NCBI GenBank assembly: GCA_023131215.1
Contig: JAGLZV010000014.1
Coordinates: 1 to 22,762 of the forward strand
DNA from: Candidatus Methanophagales archaeon
GTDB taxonomy: Archaea; Halobacteriota; Syntropharchaeia; Alkanophagales; Methanospirareceae
Direction of reading: 5' to 3'
Length of the DNA stretch: 22,762 nucleotides
Both the position numbers and the translations under genes were made by a program. Numbering within the stretch: the first letter of the stretch is position 1; each line of letters starts with the position of its first letter. The notes under the pieces are model-generated. The model saw only the letters and a list, made by a program, of their open reading frames with translations, had not been told where the DNA came from and searched no databases. Below, in pieces: positions 1-6,318 of this stretch.

Positions 1-566
1 TCTTCCTCCTTAAATATCTGCCCCTCAAACGTGCTGACCTCAGTGTCTTCCTCCAGCCACGCATCCTGTGGTAATCCCGCTTTCCAGCACGTCTGGCATA
101 GAAACTCCTCCGCGGACCAATTATACTCAGTAGCAACTTGAGGAAGCAAAAGCCCTTGATATATCCCCCTCTTTACAATCAATCCATGCCTGCCTATTTC
201 TACTTGCTTTGGCAAGTCCTTCGGCTTTGTTTTTAACACCTGTGGCGTGGTGAGTATCGTAATCTCAATAACTATATCCCCAATCTCCTCTTTTGTTACT
301 GATGGGAACCGGGGGTCGTTAACCGCGGCAGATATCGCTGCATCTATAATCGCTTCTTTCAGCTTAAATATAGGGTATGGATAGCCTATACAACCTCTTA
401 AATCACCGTATTTATTCAGTGTGACAAAAACACCTCTTTTTTCTTCGAAGATTACAGGCAAGTCTTCTCCATCTTTTATTTTGATGTTCTCGCTCAAGTA
501 TTTCTCTATTGCAGCTCTTGCAAGCTTTAATCCCTCTTTTCCTTCTTCTTCTGTTAGCATTGACAT
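1..566 (-). CDS. AMMECR1-domain protein (PH0010/TIGR00296 family), 3' end outside the window
   Basis: The minus-strand frame is open from ATG at 566 to the window edge and gives about 188 residues without a stop. It contains the family signature LRGCIG (about residues 58-63), followed by AAVNDPRFP and, later, a GLLLPQVATEYNW-type segment, both typical of the archaeal PH0010-like AMMECR1 proteins. The family is widespread in archaea and eukaryotes; its biochemical function is not firmly established. Most of the usual ~200 residues are present, so only a short C-terminus is missing. The start is chosen because AGGGAAGGT lies just upstream and a TATA-like box (602-612) lies about 40 bases further. 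An ATG at 571 is out of frame. It is probably transcribed on its own, downstream of the tRNA-Leu gene. Confidence 0.9.
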   Translation of the reverse strand, partial: MSMLTEEEGKEGLKLARAAIEKYLSENIKIKDGEDLPVIFEEKRGVFVTLNKYGDLRGCIGYPYPIFKLKEAIIDAAISAAVNDPRFPSVTKEEIGDIVIEITILTTPQVLKTKPKDLPKQVEIGRHGLIVKRGIYQGLLLPQVATEYNWSAEEFLCQTCWKAGLPQDAWLEEDTEVSTFEGQIFKEE

Positions 567-601
567 GGCATACCTTCCCTAATTACTTTATCATTTCATG
601 C

Positions 602-612
602 TTTTATAAATT
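602..612 (-). promoter_or_regulatory. TATA-like box for the AMMECR1 gene
   Basis: On the minus strand the sequence reads AATTTATAAAAG, a good archaeal TATA box. A start about 25 bases downstream would leave a short leader containing AGGGAAGG before the ATG at 566. Identified by sequence only. Confidence 0.5.
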
Positions 613-659
613 GGGATTTGGAATTTGTTTGTGATTTGGTGCTTGGGATTTGGGATTTT
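611..659. repeat. GGATTTGG-type degenerate repeat, solo arm
   Basis: The stretch is built from variants of TTGGGATTTGGAATTTG and contains GATTTGGTGCTTGGGATTT. The same phrase, as GATTTTGGTGCTTAGGATTT, closes the inverted repeat at 4194-4321. Here only one arm is seen, between the tRNA-Leu 3' end and the AMMECR1 promoter. No coding frame with a plausible product crosses it. Confidence 0.6.
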
Positions 660-669
660 CCAGCATTAT

Positions 670-751
670 GCGGGAGGCAGGATTCGAACCTGCGAACCCC
701 TTCGGGAGCAGATCTTGAGTCTGCCACCTTTGTCCACTCGGTAACTCCCGC
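670..751 (-). tRNA. tRNA-Leu (anticodon CAA)
   Basis: The minus strand folds as a class II tRNA. The acceptor arm GCGGGAG pairs with CTCCCGC. The anticodon stem GCAGA/TCTGC encloses the loop CTCAAGA, giving anticodon CAA, which reads UUG. A 14-nt variable arm holds CCC-GAA-GGG, and the T arm is GCAGG-TTCGAAT-CCTGC. The D arm has the ACCGAG...GGT pattern of archaeal leucine tRNAs. The 3' CCA is not encoded (ATAATG follows), so a CCA-adding enzyme is needed. No intron is visible. Confidence 0.95.
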
Positions 752-798
752 TATCAACAATTTTACTTCACAGTTGCCTCTTTATTTCACGAGTGCTG

Positions 799-879
799 TC
801 ATAAGCTGATTAGTAGGAAGATAATCCCCGCTATCACTAATATTGTTCCTATTACCATGCCCAATCCAGGTATTTCCAT
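799..879 (-). CDS. Possible 26-residue single-span membrane peptide
   Basis: ATG at 879 opens MEIPGLGMVIGTILVIAG followed by IIFLLISL and a TGA stop. The result is almost entirely one hydrophobic helix. It lies between the end of rpl14 and tRNA-Leu. A TATA-like box lies about 70 bases upstream (947-957), and a strong AGGTGA Shine-Dalgarno is at 904-909. That Shine-Dalgarno is best spaced for a different ATG (897-899), whose frame stops after 15 codons, so initiation at 879 would need reinitiation or another start. No family is recognised. It may equally be non-coding leader sequence ahead of the tRNA. Confidence 0.3.
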   Translation of the reverse strand: MEIPGLGMVIGTILVIAGIIFLLISL

Positions 880-946
880 TCCCTTGGCAGTTTCCCCATC
901 TATTCACCTACGCCTATTATCTCTCTATATTTAATTTAATCATCTC

Positions 947-957
947 CAATATAAAAG
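947..957 (-). promoter_or_regulatory. TATA-like box downstream of rpl14
   Basis: On the minus strand the sequence reads CTTTTATATTGG, with AGGTGA about 40 bases downstream. It could drive a short transcript through the small peptide frame and on into tRNA-Leu, about 200 bases downstream. Confidence 0.35.
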
Positions 958-1017
958 TTGGTAATCTTGTGAAATCTCGTGGTTTTTACATCAGCTATAC
1001 AGGACTTAGAACGATTT

Positions 1018-1416
1018 TCACACAATCATCGTAGCAGCCGAAGCTATCGTTGAGAACCTCTCCACTGCTTCCCTCGCAACAGGTCCTCTTATCTCTGAAC
1101 CTTTTAGAGCTCCTTTATCATCAACGATAACCGCAGCATTATCCTCAAACTTCACTCGCATCCCGGAAGGTCGCCTGTATTCTTTCCTCTGCCTTATTAT
1201 CACTGCTTTCAGTATCTGCTTCTTTATTTCCGGTCTCCCTCTTTTCACTGTTATCACCACCATATCCCCGACTCCCGCCTTTGGATACCTGTTTTTCACA
1301 CCACGGTATCCTTTCACCGCTATTATCTGCAATACTTTCGCACCGCTATTATCTACACAATCTAAACGCGTACCGGTCTGCAACGCCTTCGTTATCTTCG
1401 CTTTCACTCCCTTCAT
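1018..1416 (-). CDS. rpl14: 50S ribosomal protein L14 (uL14)
   Basis: This is the large-subunit protein that binds 23S rRNA near the subunit interface. The product is 132 residues, the normal archaeal length, and shows the hallmark CVDNSGAK near the N-terminus, then YRGVKNRYPKAGVGD, RRPSGMRVKFEDNAAV and the C-terminal GPVAREAVERF. The frame is open to an ATG at 1464, but that would add 16 unrelated residues copied from the end of rps17. The ATG at 1416 has GGTGG a few bases upstream and overlaps the rps17 stop as ATGA, so it is preferred. It is the last gene of the cluster; the L24/S4e/L5 genes that normally follow are absent. Confidence 0.96.
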   Translation of the reverse strand: MKGVKAKITKALQTGTRLDCVDNSGAKVLQIIAVKGYRGVKNRYPKAGVGDMVVITVKRGRPEIKKQILKAVIIRQRKEYRRPSGMRVKFEDNAAVIVDDKGALKGSEIRGPVAREAVERFSTIASAATMIV

Positions 1417-1730
1417 TTCTTCTCCACCACCACAAAGCTTTTTGTCTTGCTCAGTGGACGACACTCCGCTATCTTCACCACATCTCCCATCTTTGCATCT
1501 ATACAGGGCGGATTATGCGCATGTATCTTTGACCTCCTCTTTTCATACCGTTCATATTTCCTTATTTTCTTCAGGTAAGACTTCAAAACAACAACAGTCT
1601 TCGGCGCTTTATCGCTTACCACCACTCCTTCTATAATTTGCCCCCTTACCGGCAACCTGCCGTGAAAAGGACAATTTTCATCTTCACATTCCCTATCCGG
1701 CATCCTGACATCTATCCCTATATCTCTCAT
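1413..1730 (-). CDS. rps17: 30S ribosomal protein S17 (uS17)
   Basis: This is a 16S rRNA-binding assembly protein of the small subunit. The 105-residue product begins with RDIGIDVRMPDRECEDENCPFHG, here split as RDIGIDV and CEDENCPFHG, the archaeal N-terminal extension. It continues with VRGQIIEGVVVSDK, the conserved KYERYEKRRSKIHAHNPPC segment and ends AECRPLSKTKSFVVVEK. It starts five bases after the rnp1 stop and overlaps rpl14 by four bases (ATGA), so translational coupling with L14 is likely. No strong Shine-Dalgarno precedes it. Confidence 0.96.
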   Translation of the reverse strand: MRDIGIDVRMPDRECEDENCPFHGRLPVRGQIIEGVVVSDKAPKTVVVLKSYLKKIRKYERYEKRRSKIHAHNPPCIDAKMGDVVKIAECRPLSKTKSFVVVEKK

Positions 1731-1735
1731 TTTAA

Positions 1736-2035
1736 TTACTTTTTTATCCTATCTTCAGGTCTTGAAACAAGCATATCGCCTCTTACCCTCACCCTCACTA
1801 TCATTCCTGTTTTTCCTCTCACATCTTCGTCCCCGGGCAACTCAAAAATGAATATATTCCCTGCCTTTGGTATCCCCTTCTCTTTCCTATGCTCGTTCTC
1901 TATAACAAGCATATTCCTTGTCTCGTCTACTACCGTTCCACAAAGCCCCTTCACATTTCTATTACCACTATCTTTCACTTCTGTTCTCAATCCTACCAGC
2001 TCATGCTGCAATATATTCTGCGGATTTATTTTCAT
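1736..2035 (-). CDS. rnp1: Ribonuclease P protein component 1 (Rpp29/Pop4)
   Basis: This is the protein subunit of archaeal RNase P, which removes 5' leaders from pre-tRNAs; with Rpp21 it supports the specificity domain of the RNA. The 99-residue product matches the family in length and pattern: INPQNILQHELVGL near the N-terminus, GTVVDETRNMLVIE, then PKAGNIFIFELP and a basic C-terminus (VSRPEDRIKK). The Sm-like barrel fold is known from the family, not seen directly. The gene sits between aIF1 and S17, its usual place in euryarchaeal S10 clusters, and overlaps the aIF1 stop by four bases. Confidence 0.94.
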   Translation of the reverse strand: MKINPQNILQHELVGLRTEVKDSGNRNVKGLCGTVVDETRNMLVIENEHRKEKGIPKAGNIFIFELPGDEDVRGKTGMIVRVRVRGDMLVSRPEDRIKK

Positions 2036-2337
2036 TCTTCACCTTCCAACGTATATCCCATCTCACGCAGCGTTTTCTTTACCAGTTCTTTTTGTTCTCC
2101 CTGTAATTCTACGCATCCCGCTTTTACCGTGCCACCGCATGCACATCTCGACTTCAATTCCTTTGAAAGCCCCTTCAAATCCACTTCCTTCTCATTTATT
2201 CCTTTTATCACCGTAATAATTTTTCCGAACCTTCTTTTCGCCGTTGACACCTTTACCATTTGCTGCTCCTTTACTATCTCCTTGCAAATGCATAAGTCTT
2301 TTGGCAATCCACATTTAGGGCAAACTTCCATGCTCAT
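2032..2337 (-). CDS. Translation initiation factor aIF1 (SUI1 family)
   Basis: This is a start-codon fidelity factor acting in the 30S P-site region. The 101-residue product has an N-terminal knuckle CPKCGLPKDLCIC, a Cys pattern (CxxC, CxC) consistent with metal binding. The SUI1 core follows: RRFGKIITVIKGI, LSKELKSRCACGGTVK and the QGEQKELVKKTLREMGY end. It overlaps both neighbours by four bases (ATGA with rpl29 and with rnp1), so it should be translated in a coupled series. A second in-frame ATG lies two codons downstream; the first is chosen because it forms the ATGA junction. Confidence 0.95.
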   Translation of the reverse strand: MSMEVCPKCGLPKDLCICKEIVKEQQMVKVSTAKRRFGKIITVIKGINEKEVDLKGLSKELKSRCACGGTVKAGCVELQGEQKELVKKTLREMGYTLEGEE

Positions 2338-2546
2338 TTCTCCTTTTCCCTCCCTACTTCTCTTTCAACCGTTTTTATCCTCGCTATTGTTCTTCTTATC
2401 TCCCCTACTCTGCCTGGATTCTCTGGAGCCCCACCTGTGGCTATCACACCTCGCTCACGCATCAAATCTGTCATCAAACTCTCCAATTCCTCTTTCCTCT
2501 CCTTTTCACTCATCTTCCTTATTTCTTCAATTCTAAATATGCTCAT
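2334..2546 (-). CDS. rpl29: 50S ribosomal protein L29 (uL29)
   Basis: This is a small two-helix protein at the exit-tunnel rim of the large subunit. The 70 residues match the family: IFRIEEIRKMSEKERKEEL, then LMTDLMRERGVIATGGAPENPG and the terminal RRTIARIKTV helix. It overlaps rps3 upstream and aIF1 downstream by four bases each. Confidence 0.94.
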   Translation of the reverse strand: MSIFRIEEIRKMSEKERKEELESLMTDLMRERGVIATGGAPENPGRVGEIRRTIARIKTVEREVGREKEK

Positions 2547-3199
2547 TCTTCCTTTTCCTTTCCTTCCTCACCCTCTATCCTTTCCTCTTCTTCATTTACA
2601 TTTTTATCTGTCGCGATTATGCGAAAAGTATCGGGTCTCTTAGCATCAGGTTTTACTATCCACACACTCACACCTATAACTCCTGATTTTACCTTCGCTA
2701 TTGCATATCCATGGTCTACTATCTCCTCCGCTACCGCGCCGCAATGCTTTATATAGCCATCTATCATCTTCTCCATCCGACTACGTGGTCCTTTGATCTT
2801 CCCGGACATGGTAATCTCGCAACCTAACGCCCCTTTATCCATTATTCTTTGCAGCGTTGACCTGCCTGCCCTTCTGAAATGCCAGCCTCGCTCTATAAGC
2901 TTTGCAAGTCTATTAGCCATCAATGGTGCACTCAGGTCTGGCACCTCTATGGGTTGCACATCTATCTGCGGATTATCCAGCTCTTGCCTCCTGTTTATGT
3001 CCTCGGTTAGCCTTTTTATCCTCCGCCCATCTTTTCCTATTATCATCCCGGGTTTCTCAACGCTCACCGTTATCTGCGTTCCCATTGGCGTCCTTTTTAT
3101 CTCCATTCCTCCATAGCCCGCTCTTTCTAACTCTTTCCCGAAATATTCGTTCATTCTTACTTTCTTTATCCCTTCCTTCACAAAAATTTTCTCTATCAT
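2543..3199 (-). CDS. rps3: 30S ribosomal protein S3 (uS3)
   Basis: This is a small-subunit head protein at the mRNA entry site. The 218-residue product has the archaeal start IEKIFVKEGIKKVRMNEYF, the KH-domain GxxG-type loop in MIIGKDGRRIKRLTE (about residues 52-66), and the S3 C-terminal domain with GWHFRRAGRSTLQRIMDKGA and GCEITMSGKIKGPRSR. The last about 20 residues are nearly all Glu, Lys and Gly, an acidic tail common in archaeal S3. The gene starts 13 bases after rpl22, with GGAG ahead of the start, and ends in an ATGA overlap with rpl29. Confidence 0.97.
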   Translation of the reverse strand: MIEKIFVKEGIKKVRMNEYFGKELERAGYGGMEIKRTPMGTQITVSVEKPGMIIGKDGRRIKRLTEDINRRQELDNPQIDVQPIEVPDLSAPLMANRLAKLIERGWHFRRAGRSTLQRIMDKGALGCEITMSGKIKGPRSRMEKMIDGYIKHCGAVAEEIVDHGYAIAKVKSGVIGVSVWIVKPDAKRPDTFRIIATDKNVNEEEERIEGEEGKEKEE

Positions 3200-3212
3200 T
3201 GACTTTCTTTTC

Positions 3213-3701
3213 CTAACTCCCTTCTTCCCTTAACATTATTTCAACAGTAACCGTGTCCGTATTCTTGGGTGTAGCACGACCAAAAGCCCGTGGCATTATC
3301 CCTCTTATCGTTCGTCCTTTCTTCGTGGCTGCATGCCATATTCTCATTATTTCTGTATCAAGCCCTTTGTATTCCGCATTGGCTTTCGCATTTCTTATCA
3401 ATTTCAATATCTCCGCACTCGCCTTCACCGGGTATCTCCCAGCATACCACTTCTTTAGCCCCTTTCGATGTGCTACTTTCTTTTTATGCCGCTTAAATGG
3501 GATTGCCGTGTGCTTTTCCAACACCGCCTCCAGATATGCCTCTGCATCCCCCACTTTCTTACCTTTTATCGCCCTGCATATCTCAAACGCATGCTTAGGG
3601 GATATGTGAAGTTCGTAAGCCATTGCCTTTGCAGTCGTTTCTGGATCGATTTCGGTTTCAGTTCCTGTTCCCGCATCCATGCAAAATTTTACCCTGCTCA
3701 T
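3213..3701 (-). CDS. rpl22: 50S ribosomal protein L22 (uL22)
   Basis: This large-subunit protein lines the peptide exit tunnel. The 162-residue product is of archaeal length. It shows TTAKAMAYELHISPKHAFEI, split here as AKAMAYEL and ISPKHAFEICRAIKGK, then IPFKRHKKKVAHRKG, GRYPVKASAEILKL and the tunnel hairpin region RGIMPRAFGRATPKN. It ends with TAG, one of several ordinary genes here that use TAG as a stop. Confidence 0.96.
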   Translation of the reverse strand: MSRVKFCMDAGTGTETEIDPETTAKAMAYELHISPKHAFEICRAIKGKKVGDAEAYLEAVLEKHTAIPFKRHKKKVAHRKGLKKWYAGRYPVKASAEILKLIRNAKANAEYKGLDTEIMRIWHAATKKGRTIRGIMPRAFGRATPKNTDTVTVEIMLREEGS

Positions 3702-3728
3702 GTTCTGCTTTTCTCGGTTCTCTTCTCT

Positions 3729-4151
3729 TTACTTCAATGGCACATATTTTGAAGATCTCGTAGCTCCTACTCCCGCAGCTCCGTGCAATACTCTTTTACG
3801 TGTCAATGCAAACTCGCCCAGATAATGCCCTATCATCTCTGGCTTTATCTCCACATATTCGAAACTTTTTCCATTGTGTATCCCTATCTTCTTCCCTACC
3901 ATGCCTGGCAGCACGATGGCATCCCTTAGATGTGTTTTAACGCTTTCCTTATCAGATTTAATTTCCTCCAGTAGTTTCTCCTCTTTTTCTCTCAATTCCC
4001 TTTTCAATTTCCTTCGCTGCCTTGCACCCATTAATTCTGTTAAATCTTCTATCTTCATTTTCTTTAGCTTCGCCAGCGTATATCCACGATATGTGAACTC
4101 CTCTTCCTTTTTTTTGAGTGTAGTCTTAGCTTTAGCTTTCTTCTTTGCCAT
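3729..4151 (-). CDS. rps19: 30S ribosomal protein S19 (uS19)
   Basis: This is a small-subunit head protein near the A site. The 140-residue product has a Lys-rich N-terminus, then FTYRGYTLAKLKKM, a helical MGARQRRKLKRELREKEEK segment, and the diagnostic C-terminal half VLPGMVGKKIGIHNGKSF and MIGHYLGEFALTRKRV. It has the best Shine-Dalgarno of the cluster, GGTGGAGGAG, ending four bases before the ATG, and a TATA-like box about 40 bases upstream (4189-4196). It may therefore be separately promoted, after the repeat that splits it from rpl2. Confidence 0.96.
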   Translation of the reverse strand: MAKKKAKAKTTLKKKEEEFTYRGYTLAKLKKMKIEDLTELMGARQRRKLKRELREKEEKLLEEIKSDKESVKTHLRDAIVLPGMVGKKIGIHNGKSFEYVEIKPEMIGHYLGEFALTRKRVLHGAAGVGATRSSKYVPLK

Positions 4152-4188
4152 TTTTCTCCTCCACCGTAATTACTCTATATCTTGTGGA

Positions 4189-4196
4189 CTTATAAA
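4189..4196 (-). promoter_or_regulatory. TATA-like box for an internal rps19 promoter
   Basis: The minus strand reads GGATTTATAAGTCC. A start about 25 bases downstream gives a leader of roughly 15 bases holding GGTGGAGGAG. The box sits on the rps19-proximal edge of the inverted repeat at 4194-4321, so the repeat may have helped create it. Confidence 0.4.
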
Positions 4197-4321
4197 TCCC
4201 AAACTCTAAATTCGAAATGCTAAACAATACTCAATCCCAAAATCCAAATGGCAAAAACAAAAAAGTTTTGAATTTAGATATTTGGATTTGTTTAGATTTT
4301 GGTGCTTAGGATTTAGGATTT
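4194..4321. repeat. Long imperfect inverted repeat (AAATCC/GGATTT type) between rpl2 and rps19
   Basis: The left arm (AAATCCCAAACTCTAAATTC...) and right arm (...TTTGGTGCTTAGGATTT) are imperfect reverse complements over about 50-60 bases around a centre near 4258. The phrase GATTTTGGTGCTTAGGATTT recurs, slightly changed, at 632-651. No transposase or coherent reading frame is inside. The element accounts for most of the 196-base gap between two genes that are normally adjacent and tightly spaced. Confidence 0.65.
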
Positions 4322-4347
4322 CCCACTTCTTATATACCCTTCGCATT

Positions 4348-5079
4348 TCACCTCTTATATCCCGTTCTTTTTGCAGCTATGCTTCCCACCTTTCTCCCTG
4401 GCGGTGCACCTCTTGCGGGCGTCTTAGACTTGCCAACATGTTGATGACCACCCCCGCCGAACGGATGATCAACGGGATTCATTGCCACACCTCTCACCGT
4501 GGGGTATTTTGCCGCACGTGCCTTCATCTTATGATACTTCTTTCCTGCTTTTACAAAAGGTTTTTCAGTCCGACCACCCCCGGCAACAACACCTATCGTG
4601 GCAAAACAATCTGAAGATAGCCATTTCTTCTTCCCACTCGGCATCACCACAAGCGTTTTCCCTGTTTCTTGCTCGTGCGCTAACAACGTAGCAAAATTCC
4701 CCGAAGCCCTTGCAAACTTACCGCCGTCGTTTGGTCTTGCTTCTAAGTTACAAATCGTAATTCCTTCCGGCATACGGCGAAGAGGCAAAGTATTTCCTGT
4801 TTTTATCGCCGCTGATTCCCCATAAGCCATCTCATCTCCTTCTCCAACCCCCTCCGGGACGATTACAAATCTGTCTTCTATTTGTTTCCCTTTTTCTATT
4901 CTTATATGAGCAATAGGCGCACTCCTTGCAGGGTCATGCACTATTTCCTTTATTATTCCCGCTGCGGCCTCATTCTTATTCACCCTTACGTGTTCGAGAT
5001 TTCCTTTGTATCTGTGTGAAGGAGCCCTAAACGTGGGCGATCCTCTTCCCCTCCGCTGTGCTATTATTCTCTTTCCCAT
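4348..5079 (-). CDS. rpl2: 50S ribosomal protein L2 (uL2)
   Basis: This 23S rRNA-binding protein is needed for subunit association and peptidyl-transferase centre assembly. The 243-residue product is full length: GKRIIAQRRGRGSPTFRAPS at the N-terminus, GEGDEMAYGESAAIKTGNTL centrally, GGKFARASGNFATLLAH, and the conserved loop RGVAMNPVDHPFGGGGHQH near residues 195-215. It starts 12 bases after rpl23. The 3' side is followed by the 4194-4321 repeat. Confidence 0.97.
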   Translation of the reverse strand: MGKRIIAQRRGRGSPTFRAPSHRYKGNLEHVRVNKNEAAAGIIKEIVHDPARSAPIAHIRIEKGKQIEDRFVIVPEGVGEGDEMAYGESAAIKTGNTLPLRRMPEGITICNLEARPNDGGKFARASGNFATLLAHEQETGKTLVVMPSGKKKWLSSDCFATIGVVAGGGRTEKPFVKAGKKYHKMKARAAKYPTVRGVAMNPVDHPFGGGGHQHVGKSKTPARGAPPGRKVGSIAAKRTGYKR

Positions 5080-5091
5080 TTTTCTTATAAA

Positions 5092-5352
5092 CTATAATAT
5101 TCCCAGTGATGTGCCTATTTCTTTTGCCTTACCTTCTTCTTCCAATTCTATTATTGCTTTCTTCTCACCTTTAAATGTTATCATTGTCCTTACGCTTTTC
5201 ACTGGTGTTTCAAACACTCTTTCCACTTCGCTCTTTATCTCGCGCTTATTCGCTCGTATATCCACGATAAACTGGAGTTTGTTTTCCGAATCTACCATCA
5301 GGGCTGCTTTTTCACTTGGCACGATATGCTTTAGTTTTATTTCCATTTCCAT
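5092..5352 (-). CDS. rpl23: 50S ribosomal protein L23 (uL23)
   Basis: This exit-tunnel protein is the docking site for SRP and chaperones. The 86-residue product has VPSEKAALMVDSENKLQFIV, RANKREIKSEVERVF and the C-terminal TFKGEKKAIIEL. GAGGT lies nine bases before the ATG and falls inside the last codons of rpl4, whose stop is two bases upstream. The structured repeat in the rpl4 3' end stops just before this ribosome binding site, so RNA folding there could affect L23 translation. The gene ends with TAG. Confidence 0.95.
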   Translation of the reverse strand: MEMEIKLKHIVPSEKAALMVDSENKLQFIVDIRANKREIKSEVERVFETPVKSVRTMITFKGEKKAIIELEEEGKAKEIGTSLGIL

Positions 5353-5354
5353 TT

Positions 5355-6239
5355 CTACCCGACCTCAGAAAGCAAAGAATTTTTCTTTGGTAAAGCTTTC
5401 TTTTCAGCATTGCTGGAAGCAATGGAAGGGCTTTGCCCTTCAAAAGAAAGGTTTTTAGAGAAAAAGTTGATAGAAGATTCTGTCCAGATTGCCAACCTGC
5501 CAGAATGCGTTCCTGGTGCAAGCAATTCCGCATTTAGCGTCTCCACATAAGATACATCCACACCCGGTAAATTTTTCGCTCCCACCATTATTTTTTTATC
5601 CTCTGGCGTTTCTTCCTCACCAGAAATAACAATTAAAACACTTTTTTTAGACTTATATCTCCTGCCTCTCGTCTTTCCTCTTCCTGCTCTTACTTTCCGT
5701 TCCTTCGCACGGAGCACGTCATCCCACACACCTATGGACTTTAAAAAATCCTCTACCGCTGTGGTCTTTTCCAGGCTTGCGAGTGAATCTTCCACTACTA
5801 TTGGTAACTCCACATCCTCGTCGAACTTGTGCCCTCTACTTCTCACGAGGTCTGGGTCTATGGTAGCTGCGATAGCAGACCTTATCGCTTTCCTCCTTTC
5901 TTTTTTGTTTATCTTCTGTTTCAAGACTTTATCAGTTTTTGGAGGATGTGCTCTTCTTCCACCGACTGTTTGTGGAGCGCGTGCTGCTCTTCTACCAGTT
6001 TTTATACGAGGAACTCTTGAGACACCCCTGCCTACACCCCAGCTCTCTGCTGATGTCTTTCTTCCAGACAATGGATTTGGACCTTTTGGCTGCAGCCGGT
6101 TTGATTGCATCGCCAGCACAGCTCTCTTTATCAAGTCTGGTCTGTACTCTTCCATAAATATCAGAGGCAGTGTTATTTCCCTTACAAAGTTCCCTGATAA
6201 GTCCAGCACTTTGGTTTTCCTCTCTGCTTCTTCTATCAT
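5355..6239 (-). CDS. rpl4: 50S ribosomal protein L4 (uL4) with repeat-derived C-terminal extension
   Basis: This large-subunit protein extends a loop into the exit tunnel. The 294-residue product matches archaeal L4: EYRPDLIKRAVLAMQSNRLQ (residues 31-50), GRGVSRVPRIKTGRRAARAP, GGRRAHPPK, and the end of the normal protein at GTHSGRLAIWTESS near residue 255. About 30 residues then follow (for example NLSFEGQSPSIASSNAEKKA) that I do not expect in L4. Their DNA is the palindromic repeat at 5379-5456, so the tail looks like a translated insertion. The start at 6239 gives MIEEAERKTKVLDLSGNFV, which aligns with L4 N-termini. A TATA-like box about 27 bases upstream suggests a leaderless internal promoter. 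The gene ends in TAG, two bases before rpl23. Confidence 0.96.
   Translation of the reverse strand: MIEEAERKTKVLDLSGNFVREITLPLIFMEEYRPDLIKRAVLAMQSNRLQPKGPNPLSGRKTSAESWGVGRGVSRVPRIKTGRRAARAPQTVGGRRAHPPKTDKVLKQKINKKERRKAIRSAIAATIDPDLVRSRGHKFDEDVELPIVVEDSLASLEKTTAVEDFLKSIGVWDDVLRAKERKVRAGRGKTRGRRYKSKKSVLIVISGEEETPEDKKIMVGAKNLPGVDVSYVETLNAELLAPGTHSGRLAIWTESSINFFSKNLSFEGQSPSIASSNAEKKALPKKNSLLSEVG
5379..5456. repeat. Structured palindromic element, enlarged copy, inside the rpl4 3' end
   Basis: It shares TTTCTTTGGTAAAGCTTTCTTTT with the 6281-6318 copy (shown there in shorter pieces) and the closing arm AAAAGAAAGGTTT. The outer stem 5392-5404/5442-5454 has one G.G mismatch. It encloses two perfect hairpins: CATTGC-TGGAA-GCAATG (5408-5424) and GAAGGGC-TTT-GCCCTTC (5425-5441). 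Together they could form a three-way junction. The whole element is in frame with rpl4. Confidence 0.8.
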
Positions 6240-6261
6240 CTCTTTTTCTTCTCTTGTCTTA

Positions 6262-6272
6262 TTTTATATAAA
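6262..6272 (-). promoter_or_regulatory. TATA-like box for a leaderless rpl4 transcript
   Basis: The minus strand reads CCTTTATATAAAAT, centred about 27 bases before the rpl4 ATG, which is the spacing of a leaderless archaeal promoter. No clear Shine-Dalgarno precedes rpl4. Confidence 0.45.
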
Positions 6273-6280
6273 GGATGATA

Positions 6281-6318
6281 TTTCTTTGGTAAAGCTTTCT
6301 TTTTGAAAGAAAGGTTTC
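6281..6318. repeat. Structured palindromic element, simple copy, between rpl3 and rpl4
   Basis: The core hairpin is CTTTCTTT-TTG-AAAGAAAG (6295-6313), extended by AAA/TTT beyond a G.G mismatch. The same mismatch is present in the rpl4 copy. It is flanked by TTTCTTTGGT. It starts immediately after the rpl3 stop codon. Confidence 0.75.

Noticed and set aside
618..809. 63-codon plus-strand frame including CGRQDSNLRTPSG
   Set aside because: This is the antisense of the tRNA-Leu, a familiar spurious translation of tRNA genes.
1417..1464. N-terminal extension of L14 from the upstream ATG
   Set aside because: The added residues are the overlapping rps17 end read in another frame. The downstream ATG restores the normal length and has a ribosome binding site and an ATGA overlap.
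1889..2536. 215-codon plus-strand frame across the ribosomal cluster
   Set aside because: It is antisense to rnp1, aIF1 and rpl29, which are clear family matches. Its translation is low-complexity Ser/Phe/Pro and resembles no protein.
5734..6306. 190-codon plus-strand frame
   Set aside because: It is a mirror of rpl4 in another frame, with no motifs or initiation signals of its own.
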